From: Incurvaria masculella | Lineage: Eukaryota; Arthropoda; Insecta; Lepidoptera; Incurvariidae | Length of the DNA stretch: 64,000 nucleotides | Reading direction: 5' to 3' | Assembly: GCA_946894095.1 (NCBI GenBank) | Contig: OX335642.1 | Span: 4,785,021 to 4,849,020 of the forward strand | Part shown: piece after piece, positions 19,646 through 29,767 of the stretch | Layout of the letters: every line of letters starts with the position of its first letter | Position numbering within the stretch: position 1 is the stretch's first letter | The notes under the pieces: model-generated | Told to the model about the DNA's origin: nothing | Databases searched by the model: none | The model's input: only the letters and a program-made list of their open reading frames with translations | Program-made: the position numbers and the translations under genes

Positions 19646-21742
19646 ATGCCAGCCATCGGAATTGATTTGGGCACGACGTACTCTTGCGTCGGAGTGTGGC
19701 AGCACGGAAACGTCGAGATCATCGCCAACGACCAGGGCAACCGCACGACGCCTTCCTACGTCGCCTTCACAGACACGGAGCGGCTCATAGGAGACGCCGC
19801 GAAGAACCAGGTGGCTCTCAACCCGAGCAACACCGTGTTTGACGCCAAGCGACTCATAGGCCGCAAGTTCGACGACCCCAAAATCCAGCAGGACATGAAG
19901 CACTGGCCCTTCAAAGTCATCAGCGACTGCGGCAAGCCGAAGATTCAGGTGGATTACAAGGGAGAACCGAAGCGATTCGCGCCGGAAGAGATCAGCAGTA
20001 TGGTGCTCACGAAAATGAAGCAAACGGCGGAAGCTTATCTCGGTGAGTCGGTGAGGGACGCAGTCGTCACAGTTCCCGCCTACTTCAACGATTCACAGAG
20101 ACAAGCCACCAAGGACGCGGCCGCGATAGCCGGTCTCAACGTTCTGCGAATCATCAACGAGCCGACGGCCGCAGCCTTGGCCTACGGACTCGACAAGAAT
20201 CTCAAGGGAGAGAGAAACATTCTCATCTTCGACCTCGGCGGCGGCACCTTCGATGTATCCGTCCTCACCGTCGACGAGGGCTCGCTGTTCGAGGTGAGGT
20301 CCACGGCCGGCGACACTCACCTCGGAGGAGAGGACTTCGATAACCGCCTCGTGACGCACCTTGCTGAAGAGTTCCAGCGGAAGTACAAAAAGGATTTGCG
20401 AGGGAACCCGCGAGCGCTGCGACGCCTACGCACGGCCGCCGAGCGCGCCAAGCGAACGCTCTCCTCCAGCACGGAAGCCTCCATCGAGATCGACGCGCTT
20501 TACGAGGGAGTCGACTTTTACACGCGTGTCTCCCGCGCACGCTTCGAGGAGCTGTGCGCTGATCTGTTTCGTGGGACCCTCCAGCCGGTCGAGCGCGCGT
20601 TGCAGGATGCCAAGCTGGATAAGGGCGCCATTCACGACGTGGTGCTCGTCGGTGGCTCGACCCGCATCCCGAAGATTCAAAACATGCTGCAGAACTTCTT
20701 CTGCGGGAAGAAGCTGAATCTCTCCATTAATCCCGACGAGGCAGTAGCTTATGGCGCGGCTGTCCAGGCAGCAATCCTAACCGGCAACCAGGACGACAAG
20801 ATCAAAGATGTTCTTTTGGTTGATGTGGCGCCCCTCTCGCTCGGCATCGAAACCGCCGGAGGGGTCATGACAAAAATCGTCGAGCGCAACGCGAAGATCC
20901 CGTGCAAGCAGACGCAGACCTTCACTACCTACTCGGACAACCAGCCAGCCGTTACCATCCAGGTGTTTGAAGGTGAGCGAGCGATGACTAAGGACAACAA
21001 TCTGCTGGGAAAGTTTGACCTGACGGGGATCCCACCGGCGCCGCGCGGTGTACCGAAGATCGAGGTCAGTTTCGACCTTGATGCGAATGGTATTCTCAAT
21101 GTTTCCGCCAAGGAGAGCAGCACGGGAAGAAGCCAGAACATTGTCATCAAGAACGACAGGGGTCGGCTGTCTCAGGCTGAGATAGAGCGGATGCTCGCCG
21201 AAGCGGAGCGCTACAAGGACGAAGATGAGCGGCAGATGACGCGAGTTGCTGCTAGAAACAAGCTCGAAGCGTACGCATTCGGAGTGAAGCAAGCTCTGGA
21301 TGATGCCGGGTGCAAGCTGAGCGAAGAGGACAAGGGTTCCGCTAGAGCAGCGGTGGAGGAGACACTTCGATGGCTCGACAACAATGTATTGGCGGAGCAG
21401 GAGGAGTACGAACACAAACTTCAGGAGTTGACACGGTCCTGTGAGCCGGTGATGAAGAAGATGCACGGCGCTGGCGCAGCAGACGCAGGCGCTGGACACG
21501 GAGGCTACCAACAGCAACCCGGCTTCCAACAGCAGCCCGGCTTCCAACAGCAGTCCGGCTTCCAACAGCAGCCCGGCTTCCAACAGCAGTCCGGCTACCA
21601 ACAGCCGCCCGGCTACCAACAGCAGCCGCCCGGCTACCAACAGCAGCAGCCCGGCTACCAACAGCAGCCCCGCTACCGACAGCAGCCTGGCTACCAACAG
21701 CAGCACAGCTATCAGGGTCCCACAGTGGAGGAAGTGTATTAA
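19646..21742 (+). CDS. Hsp70: heat-inducible cytosolic HSP70, copy B (698 aa, expanded tail, EEVY end)
   Basis: Intronless paralogue of copy A with the same ATPase and substrate-binding domains ([36 protein letters not shown] all intact). It is 50 residues longer because the disordered tail after HGG holds about eleven units of the type GYQQQ/GFQQQP. The last residue is Tyr: the gene ends GAA GTG TAT TAA where copy A has GAA GTG GAT TAA, so one G-to-T change turns the canonical EEVD into EEVY. In known HSP70s the terminal Asp carboxylate fits the TPR clamp of HOP and CHIP, so this protein may bind them poorly. Otherwise it looks functional; promoter and 5' UTR are complete. Head to head with copy A, 5.2 kb apart. 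Confidence 0.95.
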   Translation: MPAIGIDLGTTYSCVGVWQHGNVEIIANDQGNRTTPSYVAFTDTERLIGDAAKNQVALNPSNTVFDAKRLIGRKFDDPKIQQDMKHWPFKVISDCGKPKIQVDYKGEPKRFAPEEISSMVLTKMKQTAEAYLGESVRDAVVTVPAYFNDSQRQATKDAAAIAGLNVLRIINEPTAAALAYGLDKNLKGERNILIFDLGGGTFDVSVLTVDEGSLFEVRSTAGDTHLGGEDFDNRLVTHLAEEFQRKYKKDLRGNPRALRRLRTAAERAKRTLSSSTEASIEIDALYEGVDFYTRVSRARFEELCADLFRGTLQPVERALQDAKLDKGAIHDVVLVGGSTRIPKIQNMLQNFFCGKKLNLSINPDEAVAYGAAVQAAILTGNQDDKIKDVLLVDVAPLSLGIETAGGVMTKIVERNAKIPCKQTQTFTTYSDNQPAVTIQVFEGERAMTKDNNLLGKFDLTGIPPAPRGVPKIEVSFDLDANGILNVSAKESSTGRSQNIVIKNDRGRLSQAEIERMLAEAERYKDEDERQMTRVAARNKLEAYAFGVKQALDDAGCKLSEEDKGSARAAVEETLRWLDNNVLAEQEEYEHKLQELTRSCEPVMKKMHGAGAADAGAGHGGYQQQPGFQQQPGFQQQSGFQQQPGFQQQSGYQQPPGYQQQPPGYQQQQPGYQQQPRYRQQPGYQQQHSYQGPTVEEVY

Positions 21743-21752
21743 TCATCTACGC

Positions 21753-21922
21753 TAAAGACAGACTATTAAAATAATTAAGACTGATAAAGTGAATTAATCT
21801 CATAGTTCATAAATGTTTATTTTTGTGAGATAGCTAGTCTAAAGACTATTAAAATAATGAAGACTGAGAAAGTGAATTAATCTCATAGTTCATAAATGTT
21901 TATTTTTGTGAGATAGCTAGTC
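21753..21922 (+). repeat. tandem duplication in the 3' UTR of HSP70 copy B
   Basis: Unit 1 (21753-21839) and unit 2 (21840-21922) share TAAAGAC..CTATTAAAATAAT, AAGTGAATTAATCTCATAGT and TTTTTGTGAGATAGCTAGTC. Copy A has one such unit, so the duplication arose in copy B. Confidence 0.85.
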
Positions 21923-21992
21923 GTTTCTGCACAATGTTAGGTTAAGTAGATAATTGAATTTATTTTTATGTGATATGATTGTCAATGTTTAA

Positions 21993-21998
21993 AATAAA
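21993..21998 (+). terminator. HSP70 copy B poly(A) signal
   Basis: AATAAA 250 bp after the stop, followed by T-rich sequence (TATTATATTGTTTTCTTTG). An upstream AAAATAA is weaker. Confidence 0.55.
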
Positions 21999-22167
21999 AA
22001 AATATTAACATATTATATTGTTTTCTTTGTTATATCATCATCAGGATTTTTTTCTAGGACTTTTGCAATCTTTGCATCAGCCTTAAGAATGTCGTGAGAA
22101 AATGTGGTTCTGAGATTTAAAAAATAAGAAAAAAATAAAGGTTTCGTGGTCCTACTACGAACCCTAT

Positions 22168-22272
22168 CGATATCGCCTGTCAACAATATTGCATTAATTT
22201 GACAAATGGTATCGACAGCGCTTTCGATACCAACTGTCACAACGCATACATAATTTTTGACAGGCGATATCG
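22168..22272. repeat. nested palindrome, 105 bp
   Basis: Outer arms CGATATCGCCTGTCAA (22168-22183) and its reverse complement (22257-22272); inner arms GGTATCGA / TCGATACC. Size and symmetry fit a tiny MITE. Confidence 0.55.
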
Positions 22273-22599
22273 CCTTCTCGAAATTGCTTACGTGATACCG
22301 TTTGTGGAAGGGCTTCAGGCCCTAACAGTTCCCTACACATAATAGTTGTCAGATTTCAATTAGTTGAGAAATGTTTATTCTTCGTCCGTGAAGCACCTCT
22401 ATGACGTGCGTATGCTTTTATTTTTATGTAAATATCTGTATTTTCCAGTTTTTTTTTTCTATAATGACAGAAAAGACTACTTTTTCCAATGTTATAAGCC
22501 AATATTTTCCAATCTTAAAGGTCAATTAAAACATACAGACGTAAGTCTCAACAATATCTATTTAGAATCCAAAATTTTGAAAACATAGTTAAACATTTG

Positions 22600-22800
22600 G
22601 ATTACGGAAACAGCTATCGCCCGTAGTAGAGGGAATTGATAGGGTAACGACTGTCTTAGGGCCGAGTGCACGAAAGGACAATAAATCAAAATCATCGTCA
22701 ACGTATGATCAAACACGTCACTTTGTATGGACAGTATGGAAGGAACCCCATCCGGTTCACCAAAAGTGACGTGTTTGAACATTGATTAACTCAGCCGCCT
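22600..22800. repeat. inverted-repeat segment related to 27070-27160
   Basis: GGAAACAGCTATCGCCCGT and GGAATTGATAGGGTAACGAC occur here and, in reverse complement, at about 27095-27155. ATGATCAAACACGTCACTTT and AAAGTGACGTGTTTGAAC pair within the segment. Probably one more MITE family; boundaries unclear. Confidence 0.45.
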
Positions 22801-22817
22801 CTTCGTGCAATTGGGGC

Positions 22818-23389
22818 TTAAGGTGGCCCAACCTGGCGGGACTAACGCATTCGCGGGCCCGGTACAAAACCGTGCTGTTGCGCTCTGGGACCTTCTATGT
22901 TTCAATGAAAAAGACAGGCTCCGTGATGAGGAAGATGCAATATGTCCACAAAAAATACAATGTGCATAGTGCATAATTTGGTAAGATTTACGAAAATTTT
23001 AATTACAAAACGACTTATAGCTAAAAGTAAACCATGACCGCTGTAATCTAACAAAAACCAAATAGATTATAAATCTTGATTAAAGAAGCTATGTCTGATG
23101 ACTAATCATTTTAAGATGTTCTTACTTTATCATTGCGTAATCCACCTCCAAAGTTATTGTATAAAACGCGCGAAAAATTCGAACTTTCGGACCTTATAAC
23201 TTACAAACCAAACACAATTTTACAATGCCAACGGTCATCAGACATCTAGTTCCATCAAATAAAGCAATTTTGAGCAAAATTTTTGATCTTTGACAAGAAA
23301 TATGGGCGTGATCTTCTTTGCCCGTTTGTATGGGGAAAGGCGGTCCTGTGACCTGTGAACTAATTGTTGAACGGGATGGCCCACCTTAA
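22818..23389 (+). mobile_element. TTAA-flanked MITE, copy 2 (572 bp)
   Basis: Bounded by TTAA at 22818-22821 and 23386-23389. Ends are AAGGTGGCCCAACC and its imperfect inverted copy (GGATGGCCCACCTT). The interior has CGCGGGCCCGGTACAAAACC, GACCGCTGTAATCTAAC, TGCGTAATCCACCTCCAAAG. No ORF of note. The TTAA duplication suggests a piggyBac-type source; the ends are not those of canonical piggyBac. Confidence 0.75.
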
Positions 23390-24830
23390 TGTTTGGTCTA
23401 AGCATGTTCTGTGGTTCAAGTTGTACAATGTGCTCCATGAGCCAGTTTCTTCATTATGAACTTGTACACAAAACTTCATGGGTAACAGCCAAGTTTGGGA
23501 GTATTAAATTCTACATGGTATGGTCGTTCGAAAATACATGCCTCGGTGTGGATTATGGCTGACCGCACATTCTCACTTTTTTTTCTCACAGGACCGGAAG
23601 TCGCTGAAAACTGTAATTCCTAAATAGTTTAATTGTTTATTTTTCTAAGATGGTCGTAAATTTGGAAAGAAATAAATATAAATTGAAATAATTGTTTTTT
23701 TTTGTATTGTATGATCCAGATGCTTGTCATCAATTGTATGCACAAACTGATGAAGTGATTTCTTCCTAATTCTACATGAGATCTCACTAAAACTGCATTC
23801 ATCGGTTAGGATTCAACTGGGGTCTGTTGAATTTAATAAACAAATAATTACATGCTATAAACCCTTTCACCTATTAAATGAAAACACCTCTGTAATTTCT
23901 ACAATGACAGTATATTTCAATAATCTAAAAAAGTATTTACAATGTAACCTGTCAAATGCGCTTTATACAAATCATATTATTTCTTTGGTCGCTTGCTCAA
24001 AAGTGAGGTCACGATGTTCAATTTTATAAAGCACAGCCTATCAGAATATTTGTTAGCATTTTCTGTTCAGTGGGTACAAAACTTAATCACATAAGTGAGT
24101 ATATTAAAACTATTGGCTGTTTTGACATTTTTTTTGTATTTTTCTCACTGTATTAAGCTCATTATATCAGGGAGCCGCTAGTAATATATTATATGCATAT
24201 AAAAATAGGTGTAGATTAAATTTTGCCTTAATACTATATTATTTACATGTTAGCAAACATTCATAATCCGTAATATTCATAACAAAACACCTACAAATAG
24301 GTAACTGCAAATTAATTCTGAAGTGATTATAATTACAAGTGTAAAAGCTATTTTTTTACTTGCAATTGTATCCAACAGCAAAGTTGTAAAGGAGGATACT
24401 GGGAGTGGGAAACGACTTCACTGGCAACATTAAACAAGCTCTAAACATTAAAGGACGTCCATTAATTACGTAAGACGTTAAGGAGTGGAGGGGGTCGAGC
24501 CAAATCTCAACCAATCTCACGTGGAGGAGCGGGGGTTCTCAGTAAATATCACGTAATTTATTTGTCCGCAAGAAACAGTGTAAATTTGCGAGAAAACTGG
24601 GTGGAATTGAGTAGAACACGTTACTCGCAAAATATAGATGCTCCCCTCGTAAATCCCTAAATGATGAATGACCTTTTTGGGGTAACTGCATTAAACAAAG
24701 AAATTTAATCAAAACTTGCAGCAGTTCGGCATTGACTGCGCGAGAAACACAGTTTACAAACCAAGGGTCCAAAAGTTAGATTGGTGGTCATCGCCAGTTG
24801 CCAAATCTTCGTCCGTGGAGCAGGTTCGGG
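23390..24830. other. AT-rich spacer downstream of GLO1
   Basis: About 1.4 kb with no recognised gene. A segment at 24470-24550 (ACGTAAGACGTTAAGGAG ... CAATCTCACGTGGAGGAG) resembles, in reverse, 60165-60225, so it is a further dispersed repeat. TTTAAT at 24704-24709 could be an ATTAAA poly(A) signal for GLO1 on the minus strand. Confidence 0.4.
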
Positions 24831-24837
24831 TACACTT

Positions 24838-27800
24838 TTAGCAGACGGTGTTGGCATTGAAGATCTCGATCCAGTAACCATCGGGGTCCTGGATGAACGC
24901 AATTCCCTTCATCGTTCCGTCCTGGGGCCGTTTGATGAACCTTACTCCGTGCTGTTCGAACCTGTGCAATGATGCCAGAATAGAAGAAAATCTATATTTT
25001 GATTACACTTTGTCAATTTTTATAGCCAATCAAAACCAGAATAAATATTTAAATAATTTACAAAGAAATCGTTTTTAGGGTTCCGTACCCGAAGGGTGCC
25101 AACGGGACCTTATTACTGAGCCTCCCCTGTCCGTCCGTCCATCAGCAGGCTGTATCTTTTAAACAGTAATAGGTAGATAGTTGAAATTTTCACAGAGTAA
25201 TTTCTATTGTCAGTATAACAATAAATATCAAAAACAAAAATTGAAAAATGAAAGGCAGCCCCCAAACAAGAAAAGGTATTTTTTTGTATGGTATGGAACT
25301 TCGTGTGCGAGTCCTACTCCCACTTCGCCACTTTTTATAATAATGTTGCCAGTCTTCTAGTATAGCGCCTTATTATTATTATTGATAGTATACACAAGCA
25401 GCTTTAGAATGATGTGTGTACTTTAAATTTTGATAGTTTGAGTGTACTTCTACTAATATTATTGCCTTCCTACATTCTCTGGGGGTCTTCTCATGAGATT
25501 CCCACCTGTGAGTAACGAATTACTCACTGGTGAGTCACAAAACTTTCGTACTCATAAAATGACAACCACGAGTCACCCTAGTGTTGTCACTTTCTAATTA
25601 TGTACCAGTGCTTAATTATGTTACAATAAATTATTTGATTTAATTTGATTTAATTATTCAAATTAGAGTGCAATGACACAACATAAACATGTTTGATGAC
25701 ATCAGGCGAAAGTGTTTCACTTTCATCTGTGACTTGAAATCGTGTTTGCTTCATGAGAGCATGCACAGAAAAGAACATTTTGATAAAAGATCGTCAGAGA
25801 AAGGCATATGGTACAGGACTTTTACAAACAGAACCTCTCTGGCAGCCTTGGTTCATGGCATAAAAGCTCTCCCGGGCAAATGAAGTTATAATTTTGAGAC
25901 TCCAATCCGGACATAATCCATTAAACAGAGATGCACAAAATGGGTAAACGAAACTTACCAAACTGTGATGTATGCCCTAAAGTTGAGGATTATTACCACC
26001 TTATGATGGAGTGTGAACAGAACGAGAACTTGCTTAATGCCTTGATTGGGAGACACGAAACTGACAGGCTAAACTTATTATTTGCAATTCATAATGCTTA
26101 CAGTGGCTCAGTTAGCCACAGTCAGCAGATGTAAACACTTGGCCAATTTCGCAAAAGGATCTCTTGCATTGAGAAACAAGAATAAAGTAGGTAAAATCTA
26201 CCATAGGGCTGACATAGTCGCAATGTGGCAGAAGTCCCAAAACAAAAAAGAGACAGAAAGAAAGCTCTAAGTTCAGCATTAAATAAATTTTATTTCAAAC
26301 CATTATTATTATTTTGTACCTGGCGCAAGCGCCGTGGACATCAGGAACCATGAGGCCGATGTGTCCGAAGCCGCGCGGGTCTGAGTTGCCGTTGTGGTAG
26401 CTGGACTCGTCGTTCTCTGTGCCCCAGTTGCTGCAGCAGAACATCCACATTATTTAGTTAAAATCTCCTTTTACATACTAAGCAAGTGGGTTGCTTTATC
26501 TACAGTTTTTCTTAAGCATATCACAACATATTATGTACGTTATACTCTCAACTAGGAGGTGCCCAACAACGCACATGAGGTTTGAACATTTTTCTGAGAC
26601 TGCAAAATCATGACAGCAGCCCAGGTGGTACTGCACATTATGTTTTGAGGACCCCAAGTTGTACTTGGCAGAAATATTTTTACAGTTTACCAACCCTATC
26701 TATAAAGCCAGGGATGCAAAGGACATTAATTACGATAATTATGCGATCTAATATTGAATAGTTACACTCAATGTCACTAACAAAAAGCAATATGAGCATG
26801 TTTAACAACTGTTCGATAATAATGTAGGTTTAAATAAGCCCATAATAAAAACCAAACGATCCTCTAGGTCCTTTAAGTTATTTCCCAAAGTACACCCTGG
26901 GGTCCTTAAAACATGTTGTGAAGAAGCGCCTGGCTGGCCAGCATGGTATTTGCAGACTCAATAAAAGGTCAAGAAGGCATGGGCGTCGTCGGGCACCTCT
27001 TAGGTGAGGGCCTGCCATGCCATGGTATGCATAAAATAAAGTGTTTTACTTGTACCCGTATGGAATTGAATGCAATTAGCTGTAATCAAACCCTTAGAGA
27101 GTCGTTAACCTATCAATTCCCCATACAACGGGCGATAACTGTTTCCATGCACTTAATGTTTTACTAGGTTTTTGAAATTTTGAATTCTAAAATATATTAT
27201 AGAAATCTATGTATGTTTTAATGTTTTTAACATTGGAAAAAAAGTTGCCTGTTTTAATGTTAATTGTTTATTTTTATACTGAAAAATACAGATATTTACA
27301 AAAAAATCTAAACATAAGGATGAAGCTTTTCGAATGATATAAACATTTTCATTAAAATATCACCAACGTATTTTTAACCAACTTCAAAAAAAGGAGGAGC
27401 TTCTCAATCCGTCGGAATCTATTTTTAAATTTTTACTTTTTTCCATTTTTTTGTTATAACAATTAACAATCTAGCATCTGTCCACACCGACACTGTCCGG
27501 AACAGAGTCAAGTAAAGCAGCCAGTCTATATCTATCTGTCTTTGTGGCTTTCACGCCTAAAGCGCTGAACCAATTTTAATGAAATTTGGTAGAGTCTTGG
27601 GAAAGGACGAAAGCTAATTTTTGTAGCAAATATTTAGATGAAAGGGGGTGGAAAAGTTTGCATGGGTACTCATTTTTTTTTGTTGCTTTTAGAATCTGCC
27701 ATCGGCTCCACAGAGCCATAATCAGATGGTTTCCGGTGGTTACATTTTGCAGGAGATGCTTCAGCAAGCCTCATTCCCTGGTCAGTTACACCTATTGGTG

Positions 27801-29258
27801 CTGTCTACGATCTCGTGTCCAGGTCTTGGTTTTTTATCATTTCCTTTAACGATGGCATTTCTAGGTATTGATGTATTTCTTGGTTACGAGTGAACCACGG
27901 TGCTCTGGCTATATTTCTCAGCACTATATTTATATACTCCCCCAGAGTTCTATTCCGTAGCTCCAGATAGGTCTGATGATGCTCTTATACACCAGTACTT
28001 TGTTGTTGAGTGAAAGTGACGAATCTCTACCCAGTAGCCAGTATTCTACCCAGTAGCCAGTATTAATACAACATAAAATGTTAGGTTCAGCCCGACATGA
28101 GTCCAAAACAATAATGAGCCGAGTGGAGCCAGGTACCTCAGCCAGTATTATATAACAATCGATGTATCTATGTATCTATGTTACCTATGGACTCCAAAAC
28201 AGTGTGACCGATCTTGATTAAATGTTCAAGCATCCGTATTAGTGGTTCCCGTGCGAAGCCGGAGCAGGTCGCTAGTATGAAATAAAGCGCTCACTGCGTA
28301 AGTTCCAGTGTCGCCTTCCGGCTCATGGCCCAGCGCGTGCGCTCGCTCTCGTCGTGCGGGATCTCCGCCGGATTCTCGTAGCCCATGAAGAACAGAGAGA
28401 ACTTCATCTGCGGGAAGTGCAGCTGCTTGAGCAGTGTCATGCCGAGCACGCCCGTGTAGAACGGGAGTGAGCGCCGCGGGTCCTTGATGCGGTACATCGT
28501 CTGCTGGAAGATGAATTGCTGGAAAGATTTACAGTGGTTAGTTAAAAAAGAAAATATAACGTAACCTAGCGGCACGGAACTTGCCTTGCATACAGAGGTC
28601 TGGATACAAATACTCGGCCCGTTCATTCATCACTTTCTCTCTCTTTCCGAGTTGAATAAGTGCATTTCATTACGAATGCGAGCTGTTCCATGGTTTGAAA
28701 TCCATATAAAACTGTAGGTCCCCTTCCTCTACTAGGCGGCAGGATTAAGCCTGATTGGTACCAGCGTATTGAATGAAAAGATGATTGACAAAACATGAAA
28801 AAGTGTTTTCCATCCAGTTAAATGTAGCCGTGCTCATAAAGGGAAGGTCACACAATAAAAGTTCGTAAAACTTGACCTCAACATTTGCTTGAGTTATTGA
28901 AATAACTCTTGGGACTCAAAATGTTATTTATCGTGTCTAGTCCCGAAGAATAGTTGTAATTATCTAAAAAACTTTGTTGTGACGGAGCCGAGTAGGAAAC
29001 TGTGCTTAAAAGGTTGCTTCAAAGTAAGCAATAGAATTTTCCTCATTTAAGAATTTTGAGAAAATGAATTAGGTAATTAAAAAAAAAACCTGATATTTAT
29101 TTAAACTACTTTTTGTTGAACTAAAACTTCTTACATTTATTTTCTGAATTTAAGACCTTTCATCTCTTGTGAATGTAATAAACGGTCACCTGTGTAGCAG
29201 GATCTGCTTGCTGGCACATCGCCTCGATCTCCTGGGGAGTGAATCCTTCGGTAGACAT
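24838..29258 (-). CDS. GLO1: glyoxalase I (lactoylglutathione lyase), four coding exons, 175 aa
   Basis: Exons on the minus strand: 29258-29190, 28518-28295, 26430-26320 and 24961-24838. All junctions are GT/AG and phases agree, giving 528 nt. The start [14 protein letters not shown] is the first ATG after an acceptor-like CTTACAG at about 29265, so a 5' UTR exon probably lies upstream. The enzyme isomerises the methylglyoxal-glutathione hemithioacetal to S-lactoylglutathione in the cytosol. The four zinc ligands are conserved: Gln of [10 protein letters not shown] (about 29), Glu95 of ATLELTHNWG, His121 of RGFGHIGL and Glu167 of [21 protein letters not shown] is the family signature. Human GLO1 is 184 aa. 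Introns hold a GAGTCGGACTCG repeat, LINE remnants and a SINE. Confidence 0.93.
25076..25340 (-). repeat. GAGTCGGACTCG-family repeat in a GLO1 intron
   Basis: Read on plus: GGGTTCCGTACCCGAAGGGT, CTGTCCGTCCGTCCATC, then TATGGAACTTCGTGTGCGAG and CACTTCGCCACTTTT. This is the family order reversed. Between GLO1 coding exons 3 and 4. Confidence 0.7.
25690..26297 (+). pseudogene. non-LTR retrotransposon ORF2 3' remnant
   Basis: In shifted frames it gives [18 protein letters not shown] and then [12 protein letters not shown]...[10 protein letters not shown]. This is the C-terminal Cys/His motif that follows RNase H in I/R1-type LINEs, equivalent to the C-terminal CECG...HIFFCC of the intact element at 29768-33505. 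At least one frameshift; a T/A-rich tail ends about 23 bp from GLO1 exon 3. Antisense to GLO1. Confidence 0.6.
27070..27165. repeat. partial MITE related to 22600-22800
   Basis: GTCGTTAACCTATCAATTCC and CGGGCGATAACTGTTTCC are the reverse complement of the left part of the 22600 element. In a GLO1 intron. Confidence 0.45.
27515..27670 (+). repeat. second copy of the 893-1085 repeat
   Basis: Shares TTTCACGCCTAAAGCGCTGAAC and the TGAAATTTGG...GGG.AAGGACAAAG-type order with the first copy, with many substitutions. In a GLO1 intron. Confidence 0.55.
27680..28035 (-). pseudogene. Jockey-type LINE reverse transcriptase fragment
   Basis: Minus-strand translation gives [24 protein letters not shown], then after a deletion [20 protein letters not shown]. 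This is the region after the RT core in Jockey-clade ORF2 proteins. Frame breaks show it is dead. In the GLO1 intron between coding exons 2 and 3, same strand as GLO1. Confidence 0.65.
28077..28150 (+). repeat. 75-bp dispersed repeat, copy 2
   Basis: AAAATGTTAGGTTCAGCCCG ... GAGTGGAGCCAGGTACCTC, matching 1103-1177. Confidence 0.6.
28632..28848 (+). repeat. SINE fragment in GLO1 intron 1
   Basis: From the TTTCTCTCTCTTTCCGAGTT segment through GAGCTGTTCCATGGTTTG, TCCTCTACTAGGCGGCAGG and GTAGCCGTGCTCATAAAGGG. The tRNA-like head and the tail after AAGGTC are missing. Confidence 0.7.
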
Positions 29259-29767
29259 GATTACTGTAAGAAAATGGTTATTTAAAACAATGTTACTTAA
29301 AAATTAAGCCCGCAACCTATATTTTTCCTATTCCTCTGAGCAAATGAAACCTTTGAATATTTGGAAATAATTCTCGTAAAAACGGAGATAGATACCGTGT
29401 TATCACAATTTTAGCGAGTCGTGTGTGAGGTCGAACGTAGCGTAATCATTATCAATCCTTCCGGTAGGTTGCTGATAGCGCTGACTGATGTTTGCTGATG
29501 AAAGAAGGGTAACTTTTACCGATAAAATCTTAAAAATCTAACCTTTCAAAAATAGTGCCCCAACAATAATTTCTCGATATTCTCAGCAGAGGAAGGAATA
29601 AGAGGACGAGGAAAAATATTCTTCTTCTTCTTTTTAGGGTCCTACTTTTGGGTCCCTTTTAATGGCTTTCGTGCATCTAACACATTTCGCCAATGTCAAA
29701 GTTCATAGCTATATACAAATAGTGTAAAAGGTTCTGAAATTAGTTGCCAACGAAACATAAAAGAAAA

